Shown piece by piece: positions 47,864 through 58,065 of a stretch of 64,000 bases of DNA (positions within the stretch are counted from its first letter, which is position 1; every line of letters begins with the position of its first letter). The notes beneath the pieces are model-generated. The model was not told the origin of the DNA. It searched no databases and was given only the letters and a program-made list of their open reading frames with translations. Source of the DNA: Klebsiella sp. BIGb0138 (lineage in GTDB: Bacteria; Pseudomonadota; Gammaproteobacteria; Enterobacterales; Enterobacteriaceae); the NCBI RefSeq assembly GCF_004342285.1, contig NZ_SMCV01000008.1, positions 1 through 64,000 of the forward strand. The letters run 5' to 3'. The translations under genes and the position numbers were made by a program.

Positions 47864-48920
47864 TCAATCTAACCCGTGGGATACCGCACCGGCGGCGGAT
47901 AGCGCCGCACAATCCGCCGACGCCTGGGGAAGCCCGGCATCGGCGCCCACCGATGGCGGCGGCGCAGACTGGCTGAACAGCGCGCCCGCGCCGCAGGCGG
48001 AACACTTCAACATTATGGATCCGTTCCATAAAACGCTGATCCCGCTCGACAGCTGGGTCACGCACGGCATCGACTGGATCGTCGTCCACTTCCGCCCGCT
48101 GTTCCAGGGGATCCGCGTGCCGGTGGACTACATCCTCAGCGCCTTCCAGCAGCTGCTACTCGGTATGCCTGCTCCGGTGGCTATCGTGCTGTTCGCCCTT
48201 ATCGCCTGGCAAATCTCCAGCGTGGGGATGGGCGTTGCCACGCTGATTTCCCTCGTCGCTATCGGCGCCATCGGCGCCTGGTCGCAGGCGATGGTCACCC
48301 TGGCGCTGGTCCTGACCGCGCTGCTGTTCTGCATGCTGATCGGCCTGCCGCTGGGGATCTGGCTGGCGCGCAGCCCGCGGGCGGCCAAAATTATCCGCCC
48401 GCTGCTGGATGCCATGCAGACGACGCCGGCGTTCGTCTACCTGGTGCCGATTGTCATGCTGTTCGGTATCGGCAACGTTCCTGGCGTGGTGGTGACGATT
48501 ATCTTCGCCCTGCCGCCTATCGTCCGTTTGACCATTCTCGGGATTAACCAGGTGCCGGCAGACCTGATTGAGGCTTCGCGCTCCTTCGGCGCCAGCCCGC
48601 GTCAGCTGCTGTTTAAGGTTCAGCTGCCGCTGGCGATGCCAACCATCATGGCCGGGGTTAACCAGACGCTGATGCTGGCCCTGTCGATGGTGGTTATCGC
48701 CTCGATGATCGCCGTCGGCGGTCTGGGTCAGATGGTGCTGCGGGGGATCGGTCGTCTCGATATGGGGCTGGCGAGCGTCGGCGGCGTCGGGATTGTGATT
48801 CTGGCGATAATTCTCGACCGCCTGACCCAGGCCGTAGGCCGCGACTCGCGCAGCCGCGGTAACCGTCGCTGGTACGCGAGCGGCCCGCTGGGACTGATTA
48901 CCCGCCCGTTCTGTAAATAA
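47856..48920 (+). CDS. proW: glycine betaine/proline betaine ABC transporter, permease
   Basis: 354-residue inner-membrane subunit of ProU. A long Ala/Pro/Asp-rich N-terminal tail (about 1-60) is typical of ProW. Seven or so hydrophobic segments follow, with the coupling loop near [21 protein letters not shown] hairpin separates it from proX. Confidence 0.95.
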   Translation: MADQSNPWDTAPAADSAAQSADAWGSPASAPTDGGGADWLNSAPAPQAEHFNIMDPFHKTLIPLDSWVTHGIDWIVVHFRPLFQGIRVPVDYILSAFQQLLLGMPAPVAIVLFALIAWQISSVGMGVATLISLVAIGAIGAWSQAMVTLALVLTALLFCMLIGLPLGIWLARSPRAAKIIRPLLDAMQTTPAFVYLVPIVMLFGIGNVPGVVVTIIFALPPIVRLTILGINQVPADLIEASRSFGASPRQLLFKVQLPLAMPTIMAGVNQTLMLALSMVVIASMIAVGGLGQMVLRGIGRLDMGLASVGGVGIVILAIILDRLTQAVGRDSRSRGNRRWYASGPLGLITRPFCK

Positions 48921-48931
48921 TCTTCTTATCG

Positions 48932-48955
48932 CCCGGCAGCAGTGCGCCTGCCGGG
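48932..48955 (+). other. intercistronic hairpin between proW and proX
   Basis: Arms CCCGGCAG (48932-48939) and CTGCCGGG (48948-48955). There is no T run, so it probably shapes mRNA decay or translation of proX rather than ending transcription. Confidence 0.5.
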
Positions 48956-48991
48956 TCAGCAGTTTTCCCTTCTTATGTATAAGGAATAACG

Positions 48992-49990
48992 ATGCGACAT
49001 AACACCATTATTGCCACAGCGTTTGCCACCCTTCTCTCCACCGGCGTCGCCTGTGCGGCCGATCTGCCAGGCAAAGGCATCACCGTCAAACCGATCCAGA
49101 GCACTATTACTGAAGAGACCTTCCAGACCCTGCTGGTGAGCCGCGCGCTGGAAAAACTGGGCTATACCGTCGATAAGCCAAGCGAAGTGGACTACAACGT
49201 CGGCTACACCTCCCTCGCCTCCGGCGATGCGACCTTTACCGCCGTCAACTGGCAGCCGCTGCACGACGATATGTACGCCGCCGCCGGGGGCGACAAAAGC
49301 TTCTACCGCGAAGGCGTTTATGTGAACGGCGCGGCGCAGGGCTACCTGATTGATAAGAAAACCGCCGAGCAGTATCACATCAAGTCCATCGACCAGCTGA
49401 AAGATCCGAAAATCGCCAAACTGTTTGATACCAACGGCGACGGTAAAGCCGATCTCACCGGCTGTACGCCGGGCTGGGGCTGTGAAGCGGTGATTAACCA
49501 CCAGATTGATGCCTATGGTCTGAGCAAGACCGTGGTGCACAACCAGGGGAATTATGCGGCGATGATGGCCGATACCATTGCCCGCTATAAAGAAGGCAAG
49601 CCGGTGATTTACTACACCTGGACGCCGTACTGGGTCAGCGACGTACTGAAGCCGGGTAAAGATGTGGTCTGGCTGCAGGTTCCGTTCTCCTCCCTGCCGG
49701 GTGTGCAGAAGAATATCGATACCAAACTGGCTAACGGCGCGAACTACGGCTTCCCGGTCAGCACCATGCACATTGTCGCCAACAAAGCCTGGGCCGAGAA
49801 AAACCCGGCGGCGGCGAAGCTGTTCAGCCTGATGAAACTGCCGATTGCCGACATTAACGCCGAAAACGCGATGATGCATGAGGGCCACGCTTCGGAAGCG
49901 GATATTCAGGGCCACGTCGACGGCTGGATCAAAGCCCACCAGCAGCAGTTCGATGGCTGGGTACAGGAAGCGCTGGCTGCGCAGAAGTAA
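48992..49990 (+). CDS. proX: glycine betaine-binding periplasmic protein
   Basis: 332-residue binding protein of ProU. A Sec signal peptide ([16 protein letters not shown]) gives a mature start near residue 22. Aromatic residues for the quaternary-ammonium cage are in [13 protein letters not shown] and [12 protein letters not shown], and the paired Cys lies in [15 protein letters not shown]. Last gene of proVWX. Confidence 0.95.
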   Translation: MRHNTIIATAFATLLSTGVACAADLPGKGITVKPIQSTITEETFQTLLVSRALEKLGYTVDKPSEVDYNVGYTSLASGDATFTAVNWQPLHDDMYAAAGGDKSFYREGVYVNGAAQGYLIDKKTAEQYHIKSIDQLKDPKIAKLFDTNGDGKADLTGCTPGWGCEAVINHQIDAYGLSKTVVHNQGNYAAMMADTIARYKEGKPVIYYTWTPYWVSDVLKPGKDVVWLQVPFSSLPGVQKNIDTKLANGANYGFPVSTMHIVANKAWAEKNPAAAKLFSLMKLPIADINAENAMMHEGHASEADIQGHVDGWIKAHQQQFDGWVQEALAAQK

Positions 49991-50052
49991 CCTTCCCTGT
50001 GACCCGGATGGCGGTGCTTAGCCCCCGATCCGGGCGTTGAAGGCCACCACGC

Positions 50053-50092
50053 TATCGCCCCGCTGCGTATCACGCGGTCGGGGCGATTTTGC
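50053..50092 (+). terminator. terminator after proX
   Basis: A long stem with arms ATCGCCCCG and CGGGGCGAT plus inner CTGCG/CGCGG, followed by TTTT. The gap 49991-50217 holds nothing else clear. Confidence 0.75.
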
Positions 50093-50217
50093 GAGCAGCC
50101 CATCAACGCGGTGCCATAATAAATCATCGAGGTGTAAAAGCACCCCGCTCTCTGCTAAGGTAAACCTACCCGTTCAATCATGTGATATTCACTTGAATTA
50201 TCAATAAATAACGCAAA

Positions 50218-50964
50218 ATGGAAAAACCTGGCGCATTGACGCAAACCTCTCCTGTCTGCGAATCCACGCTGTCCGAGGGTATCAAAGACAGCCTGCCGAT
50301 TGTGATTAGCTATATTCCCGTGGCCTTCGCCTTTGGCCTTAACGCTACCCGGCTGGGTTTCACTCCGCTGGAGAGCCTGTTTTTTTCCTGCATTATCTAC
50401 GCGGGCGCCAGCCAGTTCGTGATAACGGCGATGATCGCGGCGGGCAGTTCGCTGTGGGTCGCGGCGCTCACCGTAATGGCGATGGATGTGCGTCACGTTC
50501 TGTACGGCCCGTCGCTGCGTAGCCGTATTCCCCGTGCGCTTGATAAGCAAAAAACGGCGTTCTGGGCCTTTGGCCTGACCGATGAGGTCTTCGCGGCCGC
50601 CACCGCGAAACTGGTACGCGACAACCGCCGCTGGAGCGAAAACTGGATGCTCGGCATCGCCTTTACCTCCTGGATTTCATGGGTGTCCGGTACTCTGCTT
50701 GGCGCTTACTCCGGTAACGGCCTGCTGGCGGGTTTCCCGGCGGTGGAAGCGGCCCTGAGCTTTATGCTGCCGGCCTTGTTTATGAGCTTCCTGCTGGCGT
50801 CATTTCAACGCAAGCAGTCGCTCAGCGTGACGGCGGCGCTGGCCGGCGCGCTGGGCGGGATGATTCTCTTTTCTATTCCGGCGGCGATTATGGCGGGGAT
50901 TGTCTGCGGCTGCCTGGCCGCCCTGATACAGGCCAGCATTCGGGGGATGCCCGATGAACAGTAA
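50218..50964 (+). CDS. ygaZ: L-valine exporter subunit YgaZ (AzlC family)
   Basis: 248-residue membrane protein, large subunit of the YgaZH branched-chain amino-acid exporter. It has the AzlC signature ([20 protein letters not shown], then [20 protein letters not shown] and [15 protein letters not shown]) and about seven hydrophobic segments. It overlaps ygaH by 11 bases. The ribosome site is weak. Confidence 0.93.
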   Translation: MEKPGALTQTSPVCESTLSEGIKDSLPIVISYIPVAFAFGLNATRLGFTPLESLFFSCIIYAGASQFVITAMIAAGSSLWVAALTVMAMDVRHVLYGPSLRSRIPRALDKQKTAFWAFGLTDEVFAAATAKLVRDNRRWSENWMLGIAFTSWISWVSGTLLGAYSGNGLLAGFPAVEAALSFMLPALFMSFLLASFQRKQSLSVTAALAGALGGMILFSIPAAIMAGIVCGCLAALIQASIRGMPDEQ

Positions 50965-51289
50965 TGTTCTTATTATCGGTATCGTGGTCGGCTGCGTGAA
51001 TTACCTGTTTCGCTACCTGCCGCTGCGCCTGCGCGCGGACCATTCTCGCCCGGCCCGCCGCGGCCCGATTAGCGTGCTGCTTGATACCATCGGCATCTCC
51101 TCCATCTGCGCTCTGCTGATCGTTTCCAGCGTCCCGGAAATCCTCAGCGATTCCCGGCGACTGCTGCCCACGCTGCTCGGATTCGCGGTGCTGGGTGTGG
51201 CATTCTGGAAGACGCGCAGCATTATTATCCCGACGCTGCTGAGCGCGCTGGCCTACGGCGTGGCATGGAAAATCGGCACTTTTTTATAG
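50954..51289 (+). CDS. ygaH: L-valine exporter subunit YgaH (AzlD family)
   Basis: 111-residue small AzlD-type partner of YgaZ with four hydrophobic segments. The opening [20 protein letters not shown] and the end [13 protein letters not shown] match E. coli YgaH. Its start lies inside ygaZ, so the two are coupled. Confidence 0.92.
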   Translation: MNSNVLIIGIVVGCVNYLFRYLPLRLRADHSRPARRGPISVLLDTIGISSICALLIVSSVPEILSDSRRLLPTLLGFAVLGVAFWKTRSIIIPTLLSALAYGVAWKIGTFL

Positions 51290-51379
51290 GCTTAAAGTAT
51301 CAATTTTAGTCAATAATTGATTTGATTTATTTGTCACAATAGTTATTATATCGGCTGTAATTAATGAGGTCATACCCAA

Positions 51380-51910
51380 ATGGATAGTTCGTTTACTCCC
51401 ATTGAGCAAATGCTCAAATTCCGCGCCAGCCGCCATGAAGATTTCCCTTTCCAGGAGATTCTCCTCACTCGCCTCTGCATGCACATGCAAGGTAAGCTAC
51501 TGGAAAATCGCAATAAGATGCTGAAAGCGCAGGGAATTAACGAGACATTATTTATGGCGCTGATCACGCTGGAGTCTCAGGAAAATCACAGCATTCAGCC
51601 TTCCGAGCTGAGCTGCGCGCTGGGCTCTTCCCGTACCAACGCCACGCGTATTGCCGATGAGCTGGAAAAACGCGGCTGGATCGAGCGTCGCGAAAGCGAT
51701 AACGATCGTCGCTGCCTGCACCTGCAACTGACCGACAAGGGTCATCAGTTTTTGCGTGAAGTCTTACCGCCGCAGCATAACTGCCTGCATCAACTCTGGT
51801 CTTCTTTAAGCACCAGCGAGAAAGATCAGCTCGAGCACATCACCCGCAAGCTGCTTGGTCGCCTCGACCAGATGGAAGAGGATGGCGTGCTTGCGGAGTC
51901 TCTGCGCTAA
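51380..51910 (+). CDS. mprA: MarR-family repressor of emrAB
   Basis: 176-residue repressor MprA (EmrR) that releases the emrAB promoter when it binds uncouplers or other hydrophobic compounds. The winged helix (about 50-125) includes [20 protein letters not shown] and [19 protein letters not shown]; flanking helices form the dimer. It is upstream of emrAB as in E. coli. A hairpin lies between mprA and emrA. Confidence 0.95.
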   Translation: MDSSFTPIEQMLKFRASRHEDFPFQEILLTRLCMHMQGKLLENRNKMLKAQGINETLFMALITLESQENHSIQPSELSCALGSSRTNATRIADELEKRGWIERRESDNDRRCLHLQLTDKGHQFLREVLPPQHNCLHQLWSSLSTSEKDQLEHITRKLLGRLDQMEEDGVLAESLR

Positions 51911-51959
51911 GCGCGGAACCGCTCAAAACTTTTTCTGGATTGACAAGGAAAAACAGACA

Positions 51960-51987
51960 GGCCAGCAGATCTTCTGCTGGCCTTTCT
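51960..51987 (+). terminator. hairpin between mprA and emrA
   Basis: Arms GGCCAGCAGA (51960-51969) and TCTGCTGGCC (51973-51982), loop of three, then TTTCT. A partial terminator that would lower emrAB expression relative to mprA. Confidence 0.65.
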
Positions 51988-52039
51988 GATAAACAGGTCG
52001 GCTCAGCCGATGTGAAATAATAAGATCGTGGAGAATAAC

Positions 52040-53212
52040 ATGAGCGCAAATGCGGAGATGCAAACCCCGCAGCAACCGGACAGCAAGAAAAGCAAGCGCA
52101 AAGGCGCCCTCTTGTTGCTGACATTGCTCTTTATTATTGTTGCCGTGGCATACGGAATTTATTGGTTTTTGGTACTGCGTCATTATGAAGAAACCGATGA
52201 CGCTTACGTGGCAGGGAACCAGGTGCAAATCATGGCGCAGGTCTCCGGCAGCGTGACGAAAGTCTGGGCCGACAACACCGATTTCGTCCAGCAGGGCGAT
52301 CCGCTGGTCACCCTCGACCAGACCGATGCCCAGCAGGCGTTTGAAAAAGCGCAAACCCAGCTGGCCACCAGCGTACGCCAGATGCGCCAGCAGATGATCA
52401 ACAGCAAACAGCTGCAGGCGAACATCGACGTCAAGAAAACCGCGCTCGCTCAGGCGCAGACCGATCTCAACCGGCGCATCCCGCTGGGGGCGGCGAACCT
52501 GATCGGCCGTGAAGAGCTGCAGCATGCGCGCGATACCGTCGCCAGCGCCCAGGCTGAACTGGATGTCGCCGTTCAGCAATTCAACGCCAATCAGGCTATC
52601 GTGATGGGCACCCGTCTGGAACAGCAGCCTGCGGTTCTGCAGGCGGCAACCGAGGTTCGTAACGCCTGGCTTGCGCTGCAGCGTACGAAAATCGTCAGCC
52701 CGATTAGCGGCTACGTCTCCCGACGTTCCGTGCAGCCCGGCGCCCAGATTAGCCCAACCACGCCGCTGATGGCCGTGGTGCCGGCAACGAATCTGTGGAT
52801 CGACGCAAACTTTAAAGAGACCCAGCTGGCGCATATGCGTATCGGCCAACCGGCTACCGTGGTCAGCGATATTTACGGTGATGACGTCAAATATACCGGC
52901 AAGGTCGTCGGGCTGGACATGGGCACCGGTAGCGCGTTCTCCCTGCTGCCGGCGCAGAACGCCACCGGCAACTGGATCAAGGTCGTCCAGCGTCTGCCGG
53001 TGCGTATCGAGCTGGATGCCAAACAGCTGGCGGAACACCCGCTGCGCATTGGTCTCTCCACCCTGGTCGAGGTGAACACCACCGATCGCAGCGGCGAGAT
53101 GCTGGCCAACCAGACGCGTCAATCTCCGGTTTATGAAAGTAACGCTCGTGAAATCGGTCTTGAGCCGGTGAATAAACTGATCGACGGTATCATCCAGGCC
53201 AACGCGGGATAA
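52040..53212 (+). CDS. emrA: multidrug efflux membrane-fusion protein EmrA
   Basis: 390-residue adaptor linking EmrB to TolC. One N-terminal membrane anchor (ALLLLTLLFIIVAVAYGIYW, about 25-45) is followed by the lipoyl half TDDAYVAGNQVQIMAQVSG, a long coiled coil (about 95-205) and the second half with SPISGYVSRRSVQPGAQISP. ATG 52040 with TGGAGAA ahead gives the E. coli length. Confidence 0.95.
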   Translation: MSANAEMQTPQQPDSKKSKRKGALLLLTLLFIIVAVAYGIYWFLVLRHYEETDDAYVAGNQVQIMAQVSGSVTKVWADNTDFVQQGDPLVTLDQTDAQQAFEKAQTQLATSVRQMRQQMINSKQLQANIDVKKTALAQAQTDLNRRIPLGAANLIGREELQHARDTVASAQAELDVAVQQFNANQAIVMGTRLEQQPAVLQAATEVRNAWLALQRTKIVSPISGYVSRRSVQPGAQISPTTPLMAVVPATNLWIDANFKETQLAHMRIGQPATVVSDIYGDDVKYTGKVVGLDMGTGSAFSLLPAQNATGNWIKVVQRLPVRIELDAKQLAEHPLRIGLSTLVEVNTTDRSGEMLANQTRQSPVYESNAREIGLEPVNKLIDGIIQANAG

Positions 53213-53227
53213 TTCGGAGTGAGCGTA

Positions 53228-54766
53228 ATGCAACAGCAAAAACCGCTGGAAGGCGCGCAGCTGGTCATCATGACCATCGCGCTGTCGCTTGCGACCTTCA
53301 TGCAGGTGCTGGACTCCACTATCGCCAACGTGGCTATTCCAACCATCGCCGGTAACCTTGGCTCATCCTTGAGCCAGGGGACCTGGGTCATCACCTCGTT
53401 CGGGGTGGCGAACGCGATTTCCATTCCGATCACCGGCTGGCTGGCAAAACGCGTCGGGGAAGTGAAGCTGTTCCTGTGGTCTACGGTGGCGTTCGCCATC
53501 GCCTCCTGGGCCTGTGGCATGTCCAACAGCCTGACGATGCTGATTTTCTTCCGCGTGATTCAGGGGATCGTCGCCGGTCCGCTGATCCCGCTGTCGCAAA
53601 GTCTGCTCCTCAGCAACTATCCGCCGGCCAAACGCTCTATCGCGCTGGCGCTGTGGTCGATGACGGTGATCGTCGCACCGATCTGCGGGCCGATTCTCGG
53701 CGGCTATATCAGCGATAACTACCACTGGGGCTGGATATTCTTTATCAACGTCCCGATTGGCGTCGCGGTGGTGGTGATGACCCTGCAGACCCTGCGCAGT
53801 CGCGAAACCAGAACCGAACAGCGGCGGATCGACGGCGTCGGCCTGGCGCTGCTGGTTATCGGTATCGGTAGCCTGCAGGTCATGCTCGACCGCGGCAAGG
53901 AGCTGGACTGGTTCGCCTCGCAGGAGATTGTCATTCTGACAATTGTGGCGGTGGTGGCGATAAGCTTCCTTATCGTCTGGGAGCTGACCGATGACAACCC
54001 CATCGTCGACCTCTCGCTCTTTAAGTCGCGCAACTTCACCATCGGCTGTTTGTGCATCAGCCTCGCCTATATGCTCTACTTCGGCGCCATCGTGTTGCTG
54101 CCGCAGCTGCTGCAGGAGGTCTACGGCTATACCGCCACCTGGGCGGGTCTGGCCTCGGCGCCGGTCGGGGTGATCCCGGTAATCCTGTCGCCGATTATCG
54201 GCCGCTTTGCCCATAAGCTCGATATGCGTCGGCTGGTGACCTTCAGCTTTATTATGTACGCGGTCTGTTTCTACTGGCGCGCCTGGACCTTCGAACCCGG
54301 CATGGACTTCGGCGCATCGGCCTGGCCGCAGTTTATTCAGGGCTTCGCGGTGGCCTGCTTCTTTATGCCGCTGACCACCATCACCCTCTCCGGCCTGCCG
54401 GCGGAGCGGCTGGCGGCGGCGTCCAGCCTGTCGAACTTCACCCGTACGCTCGCCGGTTCTATCGGGACCTCGATAACCACCACCATGTGGAGCAACCGCG
54501 AGGCGCTGCACCATGCGCAGCTCACCGAATCGGTGACGCCATATAACCCGAATGCCCAGCAGATGTACGATCAGCTACAGGGCATGGGGTTGACCCAGCA
54601 GCAGGCCTCCGGCTGGATAGCGCAGCAGATAACCAATCAGGGGCTGATTATCTCCGCCAACGAAATTTTCTGGCTATCGGCGGCGATATTCATCCTCCTG
54701 CTCGGTCTGGTGTGGTTTGCCAAACCGCCCTTCAGCGCGGGGGGCGGCGGCGGCGGCGCCCACTAG
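53228..54766 (+). CDS. emrB: multidrug efflux MFS transporter EmrB
   Basis: 512-residue 14-helix proton-drug antiporter (DHA2 family). Motif-like blocks are LDSTIANVAIPTIAGNLG near the start (motif D1), then WLAKRVGEVKLFLWS and PICGPILGGYISDNYHW (motif C). A Gly-rich C-terminus (SAGGGGGGAH) matches E. coli. ATG 53228 is the E. coli-like start; GTG 53219 lies just upstream. Confidence 0.96.
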   Translation: MQQQKPLEGAQLVIMTIALSLATFMQVLDSTIANVAIPTIAGNLGSSLSQGTWVITSFGVANAISIPITGWLAKRVGEVKLFLWSTVAFAIASWACGMSNSLTMLIFFRVIQGIVAGPLIPLSQSLLLSNYPPAKRSIALALWSMTVIVAPICGPILGGYISDNYHWGWIFFINVPIGVAVVVMTLQTLRSRETRTEQRRIDGVGLALLVIGIGSLQVMLDRGKELDWFASQEIVILTIVAVVAISFLIVWELTDDNPIVDLSLFKSRNFTIGCLCISLAYMLYFGAIVLLPQLLQEVYGYTATWAGLASAPVGVIPVILSPIIGRFAHKLDMRRLVTFSFIMYAVCFYWRAWTFEPGMDFGASAWPQFIQGFAVACFFMPLTTITLSGLPAERLAAASSLSNFTRTLAGSIGTSITTTMWSNREALHHAQLTESVTPYNPNAQQMYDQLQGMGLTQQQASGWIAQQITNQGLIISANEIFWLSAAIFILLLGLVWFAKPPFSAGGGGGGAH

Positions 54767-54774
54767 GTTGCATC

Positions 54775-54801
54775 AAAAGGGATCTGCGGATCCCTTTTTT
54801 A
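54775..54801 (+). terminator. terminator after emrB
   Basis: Arms AAAAGGGATC (54775-54784) and GATCCCTTTT (54789-54798), loop TGCG, continuing in TTTATT. Confidence 0.9.
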
Positions 54802-54912
54802 TTGCCGGATAAACCGGCCCGGTTGTCCAGTTTGCGCTAGTTTCTGTCCACTTTGCTAAAGCAGCCCTCTCCTGACTTCTGCAGGATAAAGATCCGATAT
54901 GAGGAGAGAATC

Positions 54913-56589
54913 ATGCTGAAAAACCCTGGCGAAAAATATCGCCCCTGGCCGCCGATTGCCCTGCCCGACCGCCGCTGGCCGGACAACCCGATAACCCATG
55001 CGCCGCGCTGGCTCTCCACCGACCTGCGCGATGGCAACCAGGCGCTGGCCGAGCCGATGGACGGCGCGCGTAAACTGCAGTTCTGGAACCTGCTGCTGGA
55101 GTGCGGATTTAAAGAGATCGAAGTCGCATTCCCGTCGGCATCCCAGACCGACTTCAACTTTGTCCGCCAGCTGATTGAAACGCAGCGTATTCCGCAGGAT
55201 GTCACCATCCAGGTGCTGACCCAGGCGCGTGAGGATTTAATCCTGCGCACCTTCGAATCCCTGCGCGATGCCCACAGCGCCACCGTGCACCTGTATAACG
55301 CCACCGCGCCGCTGTTTCGCCGGCTGGTTTTTGGCATGGAAAAAGCGCAGGTGATTGAGCTGGCCACCCGCGCCACCCGTCTGATTCGCCAGCAGTGCGA
55401 GCAGCAGCCGCAAACCCGCTGGCAGTATGAATATTCCCCGGAAACCTTCTGTTTTACCGAGCCGGAGTTTGCCCTTGAGATCTGTGAAGCGGTGGCGGAA
55501 ATCTGGCAGCCCTGTGCGGAACGCCCGATGATTATTAACCTGCCCGCCACCGTTGAGGTTAACACGCCCAACGTTTACGCCGACCAGATTGAGTTTTTCT
55601 GCCGCCATTTCTCCCGCCGCGCCGATGTCTGCATCAGCGTTCATCCGCACAACGACCGGGGGACCGGCGTCGCCAGCGCCGAACTGGCGGTGATGGCGGG
55701 CGCCGATCGCGTGGAAGGTTGCCTGTTTGGTAACGGCGAGCGTACCGGTAACGTCTGTCTGGTCACCCTGGCGATGAACCTCTACAGCCAGGGCATTGAC
55801 CCACGCCTCAGCTTCCCGGACATGAAACGGGTGGTGGAAGTGGTGGAGAACTGTAATCAGCTGCCGGTTCACCCGCGCCATCCGTGGGCCGGAAGCCTCG
55901 CCTACACCGCCTTTTCCGGTTCGCACCAGGATGCGATTAAGAAAGGGTTTGATGCCCGACGGCCCGGCGATCGCTGGGAGATGCCCTATTTACCTGTCGA
56001 TCCGCAGGATATCGGCTGCAGCTACGAGGCGGTGATTCGCGTCAACAGCCAGTCCGGCAAGAGCGGCAGCGCGTGGTTAATTGAACAGAATCATGGACTG
56101 AAGCTGCCCCGCGCGCTGCAGCAGGATTTCAGCCTGCACGTGCAACGTGAAACAGACAGCCACGGCAAGGAGATGACGCAAAATGCGCTGTGGCAGCTGT
56201 TTCGTGGCCGCTACGGCCTGGTCGCCGAGCCGCCGCTGGCGCTGCTGGACTATAAAAGCGATAGCCAGCAGGATGGCCAGCTCTCTTTACAGGCGACGCT
56301 GAGGGCCTATGGCGAGATCCGCCGGCTGCAGGGCCACGGCAACGGTCTGCTTTCCGCCGCCGCCAGCGGCCTCAGCGCGCTGCTCAGGCAAACGTTCGTG
56401 ATTAAGGATTACCACGAGCATACCCTGGGCGAACGCAGCGACAGCCGTTCGGTGGCCTATATTCGCTGCATCTTCCCTGATGGCGGCAGCCGCTGGGGCG
56501 TCGGCATCGATAATGACGTGGCGCGCGCCTCGTTACAGGCGCTGTGCAATGCCCTCGGCGCAGGCGAGCGCTACGGCGAACGGAAGTAA
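54913..56589 (+). CDS. 2-isopropylmalate synthase, type II (LeuA2)
   Basis: 558-residue alpha-isopropylmalate synthase of the long actinobacterial/fungal type, different from the 523-residue LeuA of the leu operon. The TIM barrel (about 25-320) has metal and substrate residues in LSTDLRDGNQAL and SVHPHNDRGTGVASAELA, and GADRVEGCLFGNGERTGNVC. The linker and C-terminal regulatory-type domain follow (about 400-558). It condenses acetyl-CoA with a 2-keto acid. No leuBCD genes are adjacent, so its true 2-keto acid is uncertain. The last 19 bases overlap the convergent AraC gene. GGAG precedes the ATG. Confidence 0.88.
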   Translation: MLKNPGEKYRPWPPIALPDRRWPDNPITHAPRWLSTDLRDGNQALAEPMDGARKLQFWNLLLECGFKEIEVAFPSASQTDFNFVRQLIETQRIPQDVTIQVLTQAREDLILRTFESLRDAHSATVHLYNATAPLFRRLVFGMEKAQVIELATRATRLIRQQCEQQPQTRWQYEYSPETFCFTEPEFALEICEAVAEIWQPCAERPMIINLPATVEVNTPNVYADQIEFFCRHFSRRADVCISVHPHNDRGTGVASAELAVMAGADRVEGCLFGNGERTGNVCLVTLAMNLYSQGIDPRLSFPDMKRVVEVVENCNQLPVHPRHPWAGSLAYTAFSGSHQDAIKKGFDARRPGDRWEMPYLPVDPQDIGCSYEAVIRVNSQSGKSGSAWLIEQNHGLKLPRALQQDFSLHVQRETDSHGKEMTQNALWQLFRGRYGLVAEPPLALLDYKSDSQQDGQLSLQATLRAYGEIRRLQGHGNGLLSAAASGLSALLRQTFVIKDYHEHTLGERSDSRSVAYIRCIFPDGGSRWGVGIDNDVARASLQALCNALGAGERYGERK

Positions 56590-57335
56590 TCGCTGGGCGC
56601 CACGCCGATGACCCGGCGAAACATGGCGCTGAAGGCGCTGTGGCTGCCATAGCCCAGATCCAGCGCCACCCGCAGCACCGACTGCCCCTGCGCCAGGCGA
56701 ACCAACGCTTCCATTAACTTCGCCCGGCGCACCCATTCACTCCAGGTCAGCGTGGTCTGCTGCTGAAAGCGACGGTTTAACGTCCGTTCGCTCATATTGC
56801 TCTCTGTCGCCGCCTGCTGGCTGCTCCAGGTTTCACCCGGCATTTCCCTCACCTTCTGGCATAAACGGCGCAGCGCCTCGCTCTGCGGCTCCATCAGGCC
56901 AAACGGCAGCATCGTCATGCCGCGAATCTCATCGAGGATCAATTCATAGACGCGCTCATCGCGGCTGCCGGGTTCGTAACGCTCGGCCAGCGCCAGCGAA
57001 GTGACGATCAGCTCACGTAGCAACGGCGTGATCTGGACGATCTGGCAGGATGAAGGGAGATCGGCGCGGGCCAGCGGATCGATGAACAGCGTCCGCGCCG
57101 CGACCTTACCGGTAATACGCAGCGCGTGGGGAGTGCCCGCGGGCAGCCAGACGCCACGCCCCGGCGGTACAACCCAGTAGCCCGCCGGGGTTTCCACCCG
57201 CACCACGCCGCTGAGGATGTGTAACAGCTGGGCGCAGTCGTGCTGATGCCACGGTTCACTCTCACCGTGAGCGTAATCGTGGGCAAAGGGCACCAGCGAG
57301 CGGTGCTGAAAAGAGAAGGTTACGGTCGTCGACAT
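56571..57335 (-). CDS. AraC-family regulator with cupin sensor
   Basis: 254-residue AraC-type protein of the same architecture as that at 18114-18866: cupin (about 20-85; EPWHQHDCAQLLHILSGVVR, then PPGRGVWLPAGTPHALRI) and two C-terminal helix-turn-helix motifs (ATESNMSERTLNRRFQQQT; LRVALDLGYGSHSAFSAMFR). Its 3' end overlaps the end of the isopropylmalate synthase gene by 19 bases. Target genes are not evident; the overlapping neighbour is the simplest candidate only by position. Confidence 0.87.
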   Translation of the reverse strand: MSTTVTFSFQHRSLVPFAHDYAHGESEPWHQHDCAQLLHILSGVVRVETPAGYWVVPPGRGVWLPAGTPHALRITGKVAARTLFIDPLARADLPSSCQIVQITPLLRELIVTSLALAERYEPGSRDERVYELILDEIRGMTMLPFGLMEPQSEALRRLCQKVREMPGETWSSQQAATESNMSERTLNRRFQQQTTLTWSEWVRRAKLMEALVRLAQGQSVLRVALDLGYGSHSAFSAMFRRVIGVAPSDYFRSP

Positions 57336-57386
57336 GCGGCGCAGGAATTTCGGCCCGACGGAGATCGCCGGACCGAGGCAGAAGAA

Positions 57387-57902
57387 CTAGATATGCAGTT
57401 CTTGCAGGGTTTCTTTCGGCAGCGCCAGCTCATCGTTGCTGTTGATACGTACGTCGCGCTCGATGATATGGCGGGCAATCTCCTGAGCTTCTTCCAGCGA
57501 GTGCATGGTATAGGTGCCGCACTGGTAAACGTTCAGTTCAGGGATCTGCTTCTGATCTTTCACTTTCAGTACGTCAGCCATTGCCGCTTTCCAGGCATCC
57601 GCTACGCGCTGCTCGTCCGGCGTGCCGATCAGGCTCATATAGAAGCCCGTGCGGCAGCCCATCGGAGAGATGTCGATAATTTCCACACCATTGCCGTTCA
57701 GGTGATCGCGCATGAAGCCCGCGAACAGGTGCTCAAGAGTATGGATACCTCTTTCCGGCATCACTTCCTGGTTTGGCACGCAGAAACGCAGATCGAACAC
57801 GGTGATTTCATCGCCGTGCGGCGTGTGCATTTTCTTCGCGACGCGCACCGCCGGTGCTTCCATGCGAGTATGGTCGACTGTGAAACTATCTAACAACGGC
57901 AT
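57387..57902 (-). CDS. luxS: S-ribosylhomocysteine lyase (autoinducer-2 synthase)
   Basis: 171-residue metalloenzyme of the activated methyl cycle that yields homocysteine and DPD, the AI-2 precursor. Metal ligands lie in [12 protein letters not shown] (two His) and the Cys in [25 protein letters not shown] is the active-site loop. It has the standard length and location, upstream on the minus strand of the divergent micA gene. Confidence 0.96.
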   Translation of the reverse strand: MPLLDSFTVDHTRMEAPAVRVAKKMHTPHGDEITVFDLRFCVPNQEVMPERGIHTLEHLFAGFMRDHLNGNGVEIIDISPMGCRTGFYMSLIGTPDEQRVADAWKAAMADVLKVKDQKQIPELNVYQCGTYTMHSLEEAQEIARHIIERDVRINSNDELALPKETLQELHI

Positions 57903-57938
57903 TCTTCACCTCCGATAGTGATTTTTTTTAAAATAAAA

Positions 57939-57966
57939 TGAACTCTTCTTACACCCGCGAGTCTGA
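57939..57966 (+). promoter_or_regulatory. sigma-E promoter of micA
   Basis: TGAACT (57939-57944) and TCTGA (57962-57966), with the small-RNA 5' end six bases on, fit the GGAACTT/TCTGA sigma-E promoter known for micA in E. coli. Confidence 0.7.
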
Positions 57967-57972
57967 GTAGAT

Positions 57973-58047
57973 GAAAGACGCGCATTTATTATCATCATCA
58001 TCCCTGAATCAGAGATGAAAGTTTGGCCACATTGATGTGGCCTTTTT
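57973..58047 (+). ncRNA. micA: MicA small RNA
   Basis: Starts GAAAGACGCGCATTTATTAT, close to E. coli MicA (GAAAGACGCGCATTTGTTAT), and lies between luxS and gshA as there. A first stem (CCCTGAATCAGAGATG) is followed by the terminator GGCCAC-ATTGAT-GTGGCC and a T run. MicA is made in response to envelope stress and, with Hfq, represses ompA and other outer-membrane protein mRNAs. The 5' seed GAAAGACGCGCAU is unchanged, so the ompA pairing should hold. The terminator loop and stem differ from E. coli. Confidence 0.92.
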
Positions 58048-58065
58048 CTTTTGTACTGCTTTTTA

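Noticed and set aside
51923-53239. Minus-strand 438-codon frame over emrA
   Set aside because: emrA matches E. coli end to end; the antisense frame has no recognisable domain.
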